Shown here piece after piece: positions 39,709 to 47,647 of a stretch of DNA of 64,000 nt. The notes beneath the pieces were generated by a model. It did not search any database and had not been told where the DNA came from. It worked only from the letters and a program-made list of their open reading frames with translations. Numbering within the stretch: the first letter of the stretch is position 1; each line of letters opens with the position of its first letter. The translations under genes were made by a program, and so were the position numbers. The stretch lies in contig JAMCPX010000061.1 in assembly GCA_023382265.1 (NCBI GenBank), positions 17,807 through 81,806 on the forward strand. The letters are read 5' to 3'. Origin of the DNA: Deltaproteobacteria bacterium. GTDB lineage: Bacteria > JAMCPX01.

Positions 39709-40233
39709 ATGGCAGTTACAGTAAGAATACCAACACCATTGAGAAAGTATACGAATGGTAAAGATGAGATCAATGTAGAGGGTAAAACCTTGAGAGAGCT
39801 TATGGATAATCTTGATAAAAACTACAAAGGCATTGGTCCCAGAATCATGGATGAAAAAGGCAATATAAGAAGGTTTGTAAACATATACCTCAATGATGAG
39901 GATATAAGGTTTAAATCCAACCTTGATACCGTTATCAAGGACGGGGATGTAGTATCCATCATCCCTGCTATAGCAGGCGGTGCTGCAAAAAAGGATATTA
40001 AAAAAAAAGTATACCTGACCTACCAAAAAAGATTACTCAACAAACCCATTATATGGGAGGCGTGCAAAAAATTTGATGTAGTTATAAACATAGGGACCTC
40101 AACGGTATCGGGCGATTTTGGAATTGTTGGTATGGAATTAAAGGGTAAAAGAGAAACGGTAGAGGCACTCATTAAATGGTTCAGTAAGAAGGGTGTTAAG
40201 GTTGAACCAATAGAACAAACAATAGTGGAGTAA
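39709..40233 (+). CDS. ThiS/MoaD-like sulfur carrier fused to a NIL domain
   Basis: Residues 1-91 are a beta-grasp sulfur carrier ending in VVSIIPAIAGG, the diglycine (G90-G91) tail normally activated as a C-terminal thiocarboxylate. Here the chain goes on: a basic linker (AAKKDIKKK) and a NIL-type ligand domain (about 98-174, VYLTYQKRLLNKPIIWEACKKFDVVINIG). A free C-terminal glycine needs proteolysis after G91, and a JAMM protease is encoded just upstream. NIL domains occur in methionine-transport and homocysteine-forming proteins, hinting at a sulfur amino-acid ligand. Confidence 0.82.
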   Translation: MAVTVRIPTPLRKYTNGKDEINVEGKTLRELMDNLDKNYKGIGPRIMDEKGNIRRFVNIYLNDEDIRFKSNLDTVIKDGDVVSIIPAIAGGAAKKDIKKKVYLTYQKRLLNKPIIWEACKKFDVVINIGTSTVSGDFGIVGMELKGKRETVEALIKWFSKKGVKVEPIEQTIVE

Positions 40234-40235
40234 CA

Positions 40236-41033
40236 ATGCTTACGGACATACAGGTAGAGAGATATTCGAGACATATAATACTTGATGGTGTGGGTGGCAA
40301 GGGACAGGAAAAATTGCTCAATGCAAAAGTCCTTATTATAGGTGCTGGAGGGCTTGGTGCACCTGCGGCCATGTATCTATCAGCAAGCGGTGTTGGAACT
40401 ATCGGTGTCGTTGATTTTGATGATGTTGACATATCGAATCTCCAGAGACAGATAATCCATTCTACAATGGATATCGGGACACCAAAGGTTGACTCAGCGG
40501 CAAAGACTATCGGTGCTATTAATCCCGATATTTCTGTAAACAAATACAACGTAAAGCTTACATCTGACAACATAATGGGCATAATAAAGGATTATGAGAT
40601 TATTATCGATGCTACCGATTCGTTTCCCGCAAGATACCTTATAAATGATGCCTGCGTGCTTACAGGAAAGAAAAATGTCTACGGTAGTATTTTCAAGTTT
40701 GAGGGTCAGGCCACGGTATTCTCGCCGCACGAAGGACCATGTCTTAGATGTCTTTATCCTGAGCCCCCACCCCCAGGTATGGTTCCAAGCTGCAAAGAGG
40801 TTGGTGTGCTTGGTGTTGTGCCAGGATTTATAGGTGTTGTTCAGGCAACAGAGGCTGTTAAGCTGATACTTGGTATCGGCAGGCCATTGATCAACAGGAT
40901 GCTAATTTATGATGCGCTTCGCATGGAAGTCAGAGAGATGAAGATTAGAAAGGATCCGGCTTGCCCGCTGTGCGGAGATCATCCAACCGTTACAGCCCTT
41001 ATTGATTATGAAGAGTTCTGTGGCGTTAGATGA
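40236..41033 (+). CDS. MoeB/ThiF-family adenylyltransferase for the sulfur carrier
   Basis: E1-like enzyme adenylating the diglycine carboxylate of a ThiS/MoaD-type carrier. The nucleotide loop LIIGAGGLGAPAAMYL, DFDDVDISNLQRQ (Arg finger segment), DATDSFPARYLINDAC and two zinc CxxC pairs (CLRC and CPLC) are intact. 265 residues with no rhodanese domain, so sulfur must come from another protein, perhaps the DsrE-like or TusA-like products encoded downstream. It starts 2 bp after the carrier gene. Confidence 0.92.
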   Translation: MLTDIQVERYSRHIILDGVGGKGQEKLLNAKVLIIGAGGLGAPAAMYLSASGVGTIGVVDFDDVDISNLQRQIIHSTMDIGTPKVDSAAKTIGAINPDISVNKYNVKLTSDNIMGIIKDYEIIIDATDSFPARYLINDACVLTGKKNVYGSIFKFEGQATVFSPHEGPCLRCLYPEPPPPGMVPSCKEVGVLGVVPGFIGVVQATEAVKLILGIGRPLINRMLIYDALRMEVREMKIRKDPACPLCGDHPTVTALIDYEEFCGVR

Positions 41034-41329
41034 AGCTGTGTGTACTCATTGCACTGAATGGTAAGGGTATAGTTCAAACCCTGAAACAGATTTTACAGGA
41101 TTTCGGTGATGGCATAGAACTGTTTTTATACAATGACGGGGTTTTACTGATCGATGATGAAGATTTTTTATCATTGTCAAAACATATAAAAATAACCCTC
41201 TGTGATGTAAGCGCGAAAGAGAGAGGGCTTAAGAGGAGAGAAGGATTCAAGTTCGGCAGTCTTTATGACCTTTCAAGTATGATAACGCACGCTGATAAGT
41301 TCATTCCTCTCGCGGATGGATCTTTATGA
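41030..41329 (+). CDS. DsrE-like small protein
   Basis: 99 residues overlapping the MoeB gene by 4 bp. The central KITLCDVSAKERGLKRREGFKFGSLYDLSSMITHADKFI resembles the cysteine-bearing loop of DsrE/TusD-type sulfurtransferases, with a single Cys in LCDVS. Role in handing sulfur to the activating enzyme is inferred from position. Confidence 0.6.
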   Translation: MKLCVLIALNGKGIVQTLKQILQDFGDGIELFLYNDGVLLIDDEDFLSLSKHIKITLCDVSAKERGLKRREGFKFGSLYDLSSMITHADKFIPLADGSL

Positions 41330-41637
41330 AGATAGTAGTATTTATCAAAGAGAAGAACTTAGAAAGGCTTAAAGACGGCATAAGGCTTGCACTTGGTCTT
41401 ACTATTAATCACAGAGTCTCTTTGGTTATCACAGGGGTATCTGCTGATATCATTTCTGGTGCATTAAACGATCATGCTTTTAAGGCATCGCTGGAAGAAA
41501 GCATAGGGCTTTTAAATGGTATGTCGGGTGAGGTGCGGTCCCAAAAAGCCATTACAGGCATTGATAAAGCTGGTCTTATATCAAACGGGGAACTAATGAA
41601 TTTAACGCTCAATTCCGACTCTGTTGTGGTTTGGTAG
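41326..41637 (+). CDS. small conserved-context protein, possibly DsrE/DsrF-like
   Basis: 103 residues; KIVVFIKEKNLERLKDGIRLALGLTINHRVSLVITG looks like the first beta-alpha-beta unit of a DsrE/DsrF fold, but no cysteine is present, so it cannot carry sulfur itself. It could be the non-catalytic partner of the preceding 99-residue protein, as in TusBCD-type assemblies. It overlaps its upstream neighbour by 4 bp. Confidence 0.5.
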   Translation: MKIVVFIKEKNLERLKDGIRLALGLTINHRVSLVITGVSADIISGALNDHAFKASLEESIGLLNGMSGEVRSQKAITGIDKAGLISNGELMNLTLNSDSVVVW

Positions 41638-41638
41638 T

Positions 41639-42832
41639 ATGGACATAAGTAAGATTTTATCAAATCCCGTATCACTCAAACTCGACATCATGTTGAGGGG
41701 TATAAGGGTTGACCGGGTACTTTTAGATTTATTGAGTAAAAGTAATTACATCTTTACCGTAGAGGGTATAGAGCTTGAGCTGAAAAACGGTATCAAAGTA
41801 AGGGCACCTTATCTTGATAAGGTATCAAGGCGCTCACCGTATATGCTTGATTATGAATCTAAGGAGATAGTGGTTGATGAGCACAGGGTCACTGTTAAGC
41901 TAACAGGCGATTTCCAGATTAACAAAAAGAAAACCTCTAACAATATTTTAATGTCCCGTATAGCGAATCTATACGGCAAGTACCTTGCTATAACGCCAAC
42001 CCCGTCATGCGGATTCTTTGGAGAGAGGCTTGCATGTGCATTCTGTCCTGCGGTTGTAGATGAGCAAAGAGAGGGCAGTGCTGTTTCCGTAGATGATGTT
42101 CTTGAGACAATCAGAGAGATTTACAAGACAGAGAAGCCGTCGATAATACTTCTGAGCATTGGTGATATGGGAACGGATGATGGTGGAATAGAGTTTGCGG
42201 AACAGTACATTAAAGCCATCCATAAATATTTTAATGTAATGATCATGCTTGAGGTATCGCCGCCAAAATATCCTGAATGGATAGATACTGCTTATGGTGC
42301 CGGCGCCGATGCGATCTGCTTTAATATAGATATCTTTGATCAGAAGCTCTTTAATGAGTTGTGTCCGGGAAAGGCAAAAGATAATGGCAGGGAAAGGTAT
42401 TTTAATGCACTTAAGTACGCAACAGGCATATACCCGCAAGGCACTGTATTAACACATCTTATTCTTGGTATAGAGCCTGTAGAGTCAACCATAACAGGCA
42501 TTCAGTATCTTACTTCAATAGGAGTTGTGCCAATACTCTCTGTATTCAGACCTGTAAATAAGAGTATGATGAAGTATTTTGTAAACCTATCGATTGAAGA
42601 AATACTGCCTGTTTACACATCTCTTTACTGCTCTATGCGTAAAAACAAGATCCCATTTACGTGGACCAAGCATCTTGGTTTTGCCATTACTCCATTAGAG
42701 GCAAGCATATTTAATTGCAGAAATGATCTAAAGAACAGAATGGCTCTTATGGTAGAAGGATCAACTGCTATAGATAGTATAAGAGCAGGCATGCTTCGCA
42801 TAAGAAGATCACTCAGGGTTAAAGAATTATGA
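41639..42832 (+). CDS. radical SAM-like protein with CX8CX2C cluster motif
   Basis: 397 residues. The fold resembles radical SAM TIM-barrel enzymes: PSCGFFGERLACAFCPA supplies C124, C133 and C136, and later strands read IILLSIGDMGTDDGG, MIMLEVSPPKYPEW and HLILGIEPVESTITGIQYL. The cluster spacing is CX8CX2C rather than the usual CX3CX2C. The ATG at 41639 is preferred over an in-frame TTG at 41624 because it follows the previous stop and leaves no long overlap. Its stop overlaps the transporter start (ATGA). Substrate unknown; a sulfur role is inferred from the cluster. Confidence 0.7.
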   Translation: MDISKILSNPVSLKLDIMLRGIRVDRVLLDLLSKSNYIFTVEGIELELKNGIKVRAPYLDKVSRRSPYMLDYESKEIVVDEHRVTVKLTGDFQINKKKTSNNILMSRIANLYGKYLAITPTPSCGFFGERLACAFCPAVVDEQREGSAVSVDDVLETIREIYKTEKPSIILLSIGDMGTDDGGIEFAEQYIKAIHKYFNVMIMLEVSPPKYPEWIDTAYGAGADAICFNIDIFDQKLFNELCPGKAKDNGRERYFNALKYATGIYPQGTVLTHLILGIEPVESTITGIQYLTSIGVVPILSVFRPVNKSMMKYFVNLSIEEILPVYTSLYCSMRKNKIPFTWTKHLGFAITPLEASIFNCRNDLKNRMALMVEGSTAIDSIRAGMLRIRRSLRVKEL

Positions 42833-44211
42833 CACAGCAAAAGTATCTAATAGATAAAAGACATATCTCTATTATACTATTTCAAAAATTATATAAGCCT
42901 GCAGTGTTCTTTATTGTAATTGGTTTATTACTCTTGTGGGAACGGCATCCGGATATTACAGGTTTATCAAATAACGCACATGATACGCTTGGTATATTCT
43001 TTTTATGTGTGATATTATGGATCACGAATATTATACCGCCTGCAATAACAGGTTTTACAGGCATAGTCCTCCTTGTAATAAGCAAGGCATTACGGCCGGA
43101 AGAGGTTTATCAAATGTTCTTTACAGAGCCCGTATTTTTCATACTTTCTGCATTTGCAATTGCAGCAGGTATGAGAAAAACGGGTGTTGCAAGGCGCATC
43201 ACTCTCTGGTTTATCTCTTTGAAAGGAAGGCTGCCGTTGAAAGCTCGGTTGTATATTATGAGCGCTGTTCTTTCTATGCTTATGCCGGAATATGCTGTTG
43301 CTGCGATGCTTATTCCAATTGTACTCGAGTCGGGTACAGGTTATAAAAAATCAGAACTCGTGAGCGTGATGTGGGGAACCCAGATAGGTGGATTGGCAAC
43401 ATTACTTGGCGGTGCAAGAGGCCCTCTTACCATAGCTATACTTAAAGCAACGAAAGGTATTGATATAAGCTTTTTACAATGGAGCGAGGCTGCATTCCCT
43501 GTAGCACTTATCTTACTTATAATAGGCTACTGGATAATCTCGCTCTTTTTTAAAGATGAAAACAAACCTGCAATAGAGCTTGGTAACCCGCCCGGTATTA
43601 TAAGATTTGAAGAGATTATCATGCTTGGTATTGTTATACTTACAGTTACAGGATGGATTTTATACGGCACTTCGGTAGGCCTTGCCGGTATAGGGCTGAT
43701 TGCCATAATTATGCTGTTTGTATTTGGCATATTAAAGGTTGAAGACCTTACCAGACGTATAGATTGGTCTATTATAATAATGTATGGCAGTGCAATATCC
43801 ATAGGTTTTGCGCTTAATAAAACCGGTGCAGCCGCATGGCTTGGGACGTACAGCTCTTTGATATTTCCCGGTGTTATCTCCACAACAATAGGGCTTTTTT
43901 TTATAGCCGTAATCATGACTGAATTTGTCAGCCATTCAGCAGTTGTTGCCGCACTGCTGCCCGTAGGCATAGGCATGTCTGAAAGACTTGGTATAAATCC
44001 TGTAATAATGGGTATAGGTATTGGACTTGCCTCTGGTATGGCATTTATATTCCCGTTTAGCTCACCTGGAAACATGATCGCCTATTCCTCGGGTGCTATA
44101 AAGCTTAAGGAACTCGCTTTACCAGGATTCATAATGCTTTTCATATCAATTATTATTCTATTCCTGGCAGTGGAATTTTACTATCCCGTGCTTGGATATG
44201 GGAAAATCTGA
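42829..44211 (+). CDS. DASS/SLC13-family anion transporter
   Basis: 460-residue membrane protein of the divalent anion:sodium symporter family with about 12 helices. FFILSAFAIAAGMRKTGVARRI and SHSAVVAALLPVGIGMSERLG correspond to the two conserved repeat hairpins, though the usual SNT signature is degenerate. Given APS reductase next door, sulfate is a likely substrate, but the family also carries dicarboxylates. Start overlaps the radical SAM gene by 4 bp. Confidence 0.85.
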   Translation: MTQQKYLIDKRHISIILFQKLYKPAVFFIVIGLLLLWERHPDITGLSNNAHDTLGIFFLCVILWITNIIPPAITGFTGIVLLVISKALRPEEVYQMFFTEPVFFILSAFAIAAGMRKTGVARRITLWFISLKGRLPLKARLYIMSAVLSMLMPEYAVAAMLIPIVLESGTGYKKSELVSVMWGTQIGGLATLLGGARGPLTIAILKATKGIDISFLQWSEAAFPVALILLIIGYWIISLFFKDENKPAIELGNPPGIIRFEEIIMLGIVILTVTGWILYGTSVGLAGIGLIAIIMLFVFGILKVEDLTRRIDWSIIIMYGSAISIGFALNKTGAAAWLGTYSSLIFPGVISTTIGLFFIAVIMTEFVSHSAVVAALLPVGIGMSERLGINPVIMGIGIGLASGMAFIFPFSSPGNMIAYSSGAIKLKELALPGFIMLFISIIILFLAVEFYYPVLGYGKI

Positions 44212-44238
44212 TATAATATAAAAGGAGGAAGACGTAAC

Positions 44239-44925
44239 ATGATAAAGAAAGAGCAAATAGGGCAAATAGCTAATGAATTTGAGGAGAGGTCCCAGGAGGA
44301 ACTCATTGCGTATGCGATAAATGAGTTTAATAAAGACATCGCTTTTGCATGCAGCTTTGGTATGGAAGATGTTTGTATTGTTGATATGATCGCAAAGGTG
44401 GCCCCTGATACGAATATCTTTTATCTGGATACCGGGGTTTTCTTCAAAGAGACTTATGAGCTTATAGAAAGACTCAAAAAAAGATATGGCATAAAGTTTG
44501 AATGTGTAAAGGCACTTATGTCGCTTGAAGAACAGGCAGATAAGTACGGACCGGAATTGTGGAAGAAGAATCCTGATCTTTGCTGTAAGATAAGAAAGGT
44601 GGAGCCGTTGAAGAGAAAACTTGCAACTGTTAAGGCATGGGTTACAGGCATCAGAAGAGAGCAGGCACCAACAAGGGCGAACGCAAAGACAGTAGAGTGG
44701 GATGATAAATTTGGTATAGTGAAATTCAATCCTCTCGTCAGGTGGACAGCCAAGGATGTACTGGGCTATGTTATGGGTCACGGCATCCCCTACAACCCTC
44801 TTCATGATAAGGGCTATCCGAGTATAGGCTGTGAGCCGTGCACAGCTCCGATTAAAGCCGGCGAAGATCCAAGATCAGGTAGGTGGAAAGGGTTTGAAAA
44901 GAAAGAATGCGGTTTGCACGTATAA
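44239..44925 (+). CDS. cysH: assimilatory adenylyl-sulfate (APS) reductase
   Basis: Thioredoxin-dependent reduction of APS to sulfite. The catalytic cysteine C224 is in the C-terminal KKECGLH. C115-C116 and C198/C201 (GCEPC) supply the [4Fe-4S] cluster that marks APS rather than PAPS reductases. AFACSFGMEDVCIVDMI and YLDTGVFFKETY form the nucleotide site. 228 residues. It has an AAAGGAGG ribosome site. ATP sulfurylase and sulfite reductase genes are not in the window. Confidence 0.93.
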   Translation: MIKKEQIGQIANEFEERSQEELIAYAINEFNKDIAFACSFGMEDVCIVDMIAKVAPDTNIFYLDTGVFFKETYELIERLKKRYGIKFECVKALMSLEEQADKYGPELWKKNPDLCCKIRKVEPLKRKLATVKAWVTGIRREQAPTRANAKTVEWDDKFGIVKFNPLVRWTAKDVLGYVMGHGIPYNPLHDKGYPSIGCEPCTAPIKAGEDPRSGRWKGFEKKECGLHV

Positions 44926-44937
44926 AAAGGAGGTAAT

Positions 44938-45411
44938 ATGAACAAAGCATCAATAATCGTGCTCTCAGGCGATATGGATAAGGTCATTGCAGCATTTAAC
45001 ATCGCAATAGGTGCTGCATCATCAGGTATGGATGTTACAATGCTATTTACTTTCTGGGGACTTAATGTGCTTAGGAAGGATAAGATTGGCGCTAATGCAA
45101 AGGGCATAATGCAGAAGATGCTCACGTGGATGAATAAGGGCGGAACAGAAAACCTGCCTATGTCAAGATTCAATATGTTTGGGCTTGGAACGTGGATGAT
45201 GAAAAAGCTGATGAAGAGATACAAAATGCCGAGTGTAAAAGAACTTTACACAATATCAAAACAACTCGGTGTAAAGGTTATAGCATGCACAATTACAATG
45301 GGCATGATGGGGATTGCCAAGGAAGATCTTGTGGATGACGTTGATGAGTTTGCAGGCGTTATAACCTATATCAAAGAGGCGCAGGAATCGAAGATCAATC
45401 TATTTATATAG
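44938..45411 (+). CDS. DsrE/DsrF/DrsH-like family protein
   Basis: 157 residues: KASIIVLSGDMDKVIAAFNIAIGAASSGMDVTMLFTFWGLNVL is the DsrE-like N-terminal half, and KQLGVKVIACTITMGMMGIAKEDLVDDVDEFAGVITYI the C-terminal half, with one cysteine in VIACTITM at the position used for persulfide chemistry in the family. It is paired with TusA 9 bp downstream, a common arrangement for sulfur relay. Confidence 0.85.
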   Translation: MNKASIIVLSGDMDKVIAAFNIAIGAASSGMDVTMLFTFWGLNVLRKDKIGANAKGIMQKMLTWMNKGGTENLPMSRFNMFGLGTWMMKKLMKRYKMPSVKELYTISKQLGVKVIACTITMGMMGIAKEDLVDDVDEFAGVITYIKEAQESKINLFI

Positions 45412-45420
45412 GAGGAATAC

Positions 45421-45651
45421 ATGAAGATAGATAAGACAATAGATACAACAGGGCTTTTATGCCCTCTGCCGATACTTAGGACTGCTCAGGCAGTAAAGGA
45501 AATTAAAGCAGGGGAAACACTTGAGATCCTTGCTACGGATCCCGGTATAAAAGAAGATATAAAAAACTGGTGCACCATGACCGGTCATGAACTTATTGAT
45601 ATTGTAGATCAGGATGATAAGATTATTGTGCATTTGAAAAAATCCAGTTAG
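45421..45651 (+). CDS. tusA: TusA-like sulfur carrier
   Basis: 76-residue TusA/SirA-family protein that carries a persulfide on C14 in the CPLP motif (GLLCPLPILRTAQAVKEI). The conserved C-terminal half (TDPGIKEDIKNWCTMTGHELI) is present with a second Cys. AGGAGGA ribosome site. It ends the sulfur cluster. Confidence 0.92.
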   Translation: MKIDKTIDTTGLLCPLPILRTAQAVKEIKAGETLEILATDPGIKEDIKNWCTMTGHELIDIVDQDDKIIVHLKKSS

Positions 45652-45755
45652 CCCAAAAATGCAATAGAGACAGTAGTATCTAATTACGTATTAAACCTAT
45701 ATATCATTAGGTCTTGACTTTTATAGATTTTATTTGTAGAGAAATATAAAGTTAT

Positions 45756-45827
45756 GCGGGTGTAGTTCAGTGGTAGAACGTCGCCTTGCCAAGGCGAAAG
45801 TCGTGGGTTCAAATCCCATCGCCCGCT
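45756..45827 (+). tRNA. tRNA-Gly(GCC)
   Basis: Acceptor GCGGGTG/CGCCCGC, D arm with TTCAGTGGTAGAA, anticodon arm TCGCC-TTGCCAA-GGCGA (anticodon GCC), T arm GGGTTCAAATCCC. No encoded CCA. A TTGACT about 42 bp upstream may be its promoter. Confidence 0.96.
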
Positions 45828-45841
45828 TTTATATATTTACT

Positions 45842-45937
45842 CCGTTAGAAAGCCCGCCATGTATGGTGGAAATACTATGATAGAGCTCAAATCTTCATAG
45901 CAAGTTCGTGGTTCGGAGCAGCATCCCTTTCTAACGG
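45842..45937. repeat. 96-bp element bounded by an 11-bp inverted repeat between two tRNAs
   Basis: CCGTTAGAAAG (45842-45852) and CTTTCTAACGG (45927-45937) are perfect complements. Inside, CCGCCA/TGGTGG closes a 4-nt loop and CTATGA/TCATAG a longer one, giving a branched fold if transcribed with the tRNAs. It could be a processing element, a small RNA or a miniature repeat. Confidence 0.5.
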
Positions 45938-45944
45938 GGTTTAT

Positions 45945-46015
45945 GGCGGCATAGCCAAGTGGTAAGGCAGCGGTCTGCAAAACCGTTATCTCCGGTTCAA
46001 ATCCGGATGCCGCCT
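45945..46015 (+). tRNA. tRNA-Cys(GCA)
   Basis: Acceptor GGCGGCA/TGCCGCC, D arm AGCCAAGTGGTAAGGCA, anticodon arm GCGGT-CTGCAAA-ACCGT (anticodon GCA), T arm CCGGTTCAAATCCGG. No encoded CCA. The integrase gene ends 18 bp downstream, marking this as the likely insertion site of the island. Confidence 0.96.
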
Positions 46016-46020
46016 TTTGA
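45992..46020 (+). other. presumed left attachment site in the tRNA-Cys 3' end
   Basis: Tyrosine integrases commonly use the T arm and 3' end of tRNA genes as attB, and this one lies immediately beside it with its 3' end toward the tRNA. A second copy of the tRNA 3' end (attR) was sought by eye up to 64 kb and not found, so the boundaries are unproven. Confidence 0.35.
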
Positions 46021-46032
46021 TTTTTCAAGGAG

Positions 46033-47103
46033 TTAGACACTTTCGTGCCCTCCCTCTATTTGCCCTGCTACCGTTTTTGCTACAACATCGCCAACCTTAT
46101 CCAAAACTTCTACACCACCTCTCAGATTATTGGGTGCCAGATGCGCATACCGCTCCGTCATTGCTGCTGTCTTATGTCCGAGTAAACGCTGCACCACATA
46201 TCTGTCAACGCCATGCTGAACCAGCATAGATGCGAAGTGATGCCGTAAGTCGTGGAACCGGAAATCTTCCAAGCCTGCCCTCTTGCTCGCTTGTTTAAAC
46301 CGTCTGCTCACGAGTGTATTGCACAGTTTTGCGCCTGCCGGGGTGTAGAATACATACGGGGTATCTATACGCCTGACCCTGTTTAACCCTGACAGCAGGT
46401 TCTTCACTGTTTGATTCATTGGGACGCCGAGGCGTTCATGATTTTTTGTATGCTCGACCACTATTGTCCCATTTTTAAAGTTAATCTGCTGCCATACAAG
46501 ACTCGTGATGTTGTCCAATCTCAGGCCGGTATTGACCGCCAGAACCACGATAGGGCGTAGCTGCTCATCACAAGCTACACACAGTCTGCTATACTCATCT
46601 TCTTGAAGATACTTCACCCGTCCAGGGGGCATCTTCTCCAGCGGTACTTGCATAAAGGGATTATGTGCAATCCAGCCAAATTGCCTTATTGCAACATAAT
46701 AAAGGTGCTTTGCAAGAGCCAATTCTTTGTTGATAGAAGATGCTGATGCCTTCTCACTTCTCCGCATGACCTTGTAATCGTTTATCATGTTTGGGGTGAT
46801 CTGGTTCAGGTATTTGTTTGCAAATACCGGCAACAAATGCTGCAGGCTTATCTTGTCTCTTAACTGGGTTTTGGCTGCCTTTTGCATTCCATCCTCCCTT
46901 GCATACTTTTTTGCAAGCTCCTCAAAACTCCGTTTGCTCCCTTCATCTTTTAGCCCAAATCTTTCCTGTGCCATTTCAAGCTTTAGCTGTGCCTCTCTTT
47001 GCTCTGCAAGCCTTTTGTTGTCCGTGCCGGTTGATTGCCATGCATCTCTGCCATTGTATCTTAATCTTACGTACCACTTGCCGCCTCTTTTAAATAAACT
47101 CAT
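46033..47103 (-). CDS. tyrosine recombinase / site-specific integrase
   Basis: Integrase expected to insert and excise the island at tRNA-Cys. N-terminal arm-binding region (KRGGKWYVRLRYNGRDAWQSTGT), core-binding SAM-like domain, and the catalytic domain with R in NTGLRLDNITSLVW, the K in HTKNHERLG, H-D-L-R-H in FHDLRHHFASML, GH in RLLGHKTAAMT and the nucleophile Y in ERYAHL. 356 residues, apparently intact. An AGGAGG site precedes its ATG. No gene was seen between its start and 47360. Confidence 0.93.
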   Translation of the reverse strand: MSLFKRGGKWYVRLRYNGRDAWQSTGTDNKRLAEQREAQLKLEMAQERFGLKDEGSKRSFEELAKKYAREDGMQKAAKTQLRDKISLQHLLPVFANKYLNQITPNMINDYKVMRRSEKASASSINKELALAKHLYYVAIRQFGWIAHNPFMQVPLEKMPPGRVKYLQEDEYSRLCVACDEQLRPIVVLAVNTGLRLDNITSLVWQQINFKNGTIVVEHTKNHERLGVPMNQTVKNLLSGLNRVRRIDTPYVFYTPAGAKLCNTLVSRRFKQASKRAGLEDFRFHDLRHHFASMLVQHGVDRYVVQRLLGHKTAAMTERYAHLAPNNLRGGVEVLDKVGDVVAKTVAGQIEGGHESV

Positions 47104-47359
47104 TTAACCTCCTTTCGAGACGTTGAAAGTGGTTAATTCCGTGCATGTCCCCCCTACCGCACTTATCAGGGGTATGCAACCACTTTCTACCATGTAATAC
47201 GGACTTATATCTTTTGTTATTATGTGCGATGTATTCCGTAACGTGATATAGAAAACAACGTTTTTAAAAAGCTTTTATTTTATGCCTGTTCATGCTTGAC
47301 ATACCAATTCACGTATTTTGCTTTTTCATGCCCTTAAAATTTCCGATACATTGACCGGA

Positions 47360-47647
47360 TTAAGTTATAGATTCCTTTTTTTGCTGCCTTACCGCCTTCA
47401 TACGCTGTCCCCATTCCGCCTTCTCTTTTTCAGATAGGTTTGTAGGTGCGCTTTTCGCCAATTTTTTGCGGTTTGGGTTATACGGCTGAAACTGATACAG
47501 CGGGCAGCTATTCCCTGCTTGGCAATCCGCAGCACTGTCCTCTTGTCCATTGCAAACATAGCATTGTGCCAGGATCGCTTCCTTGTAGCTCAAGGGTTGT
47601 CCGCTCTTAAATTTTCCATACTCTTTTTGACCTATGATTTTACCCAT
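47360..47647 (-). CDS. small cysteine-motif phage-type protein
   Basis: 95 residues with C29-x2-C32 (CYVCNG), C42 and C48 (DCQAGNSCPLY) in a zinc-finger-like layout seen in many small phage and island proteins of unknown function. The rest is basic (KEKAEWGQRMKAVRQQKK). Its start overlaps the end of the methyltransferase gene by 16 bp, indicating one transcript. Confidence 0.65.
   Translation of the reverse strand: MGKIIGQKEYGKFKSGQPLSYKEAILAQCYVCNGQEDSAADCQAGNSCPLYQFQPYNPNRKKLAKSAPTNLSEKEKAEWGQRMKAVRQQKKESIT

Noticed and set aside
45842..45937. A third, degenerate tRNA between tRNA-Gly and tRNA-Cys
   Set aside because: The outer stem is 11 bp, there is no T-arm consensus GTTCRA in the right place and no plausible anticodon loop.
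47078..47094. TGCCGCCTCTTTT in the integrase 5' region as a second attachment site
   Set aside because: Only eight bases match the tRNA-Cys 3' end and it lies inside the integrase gene, so it cannot bound the island.
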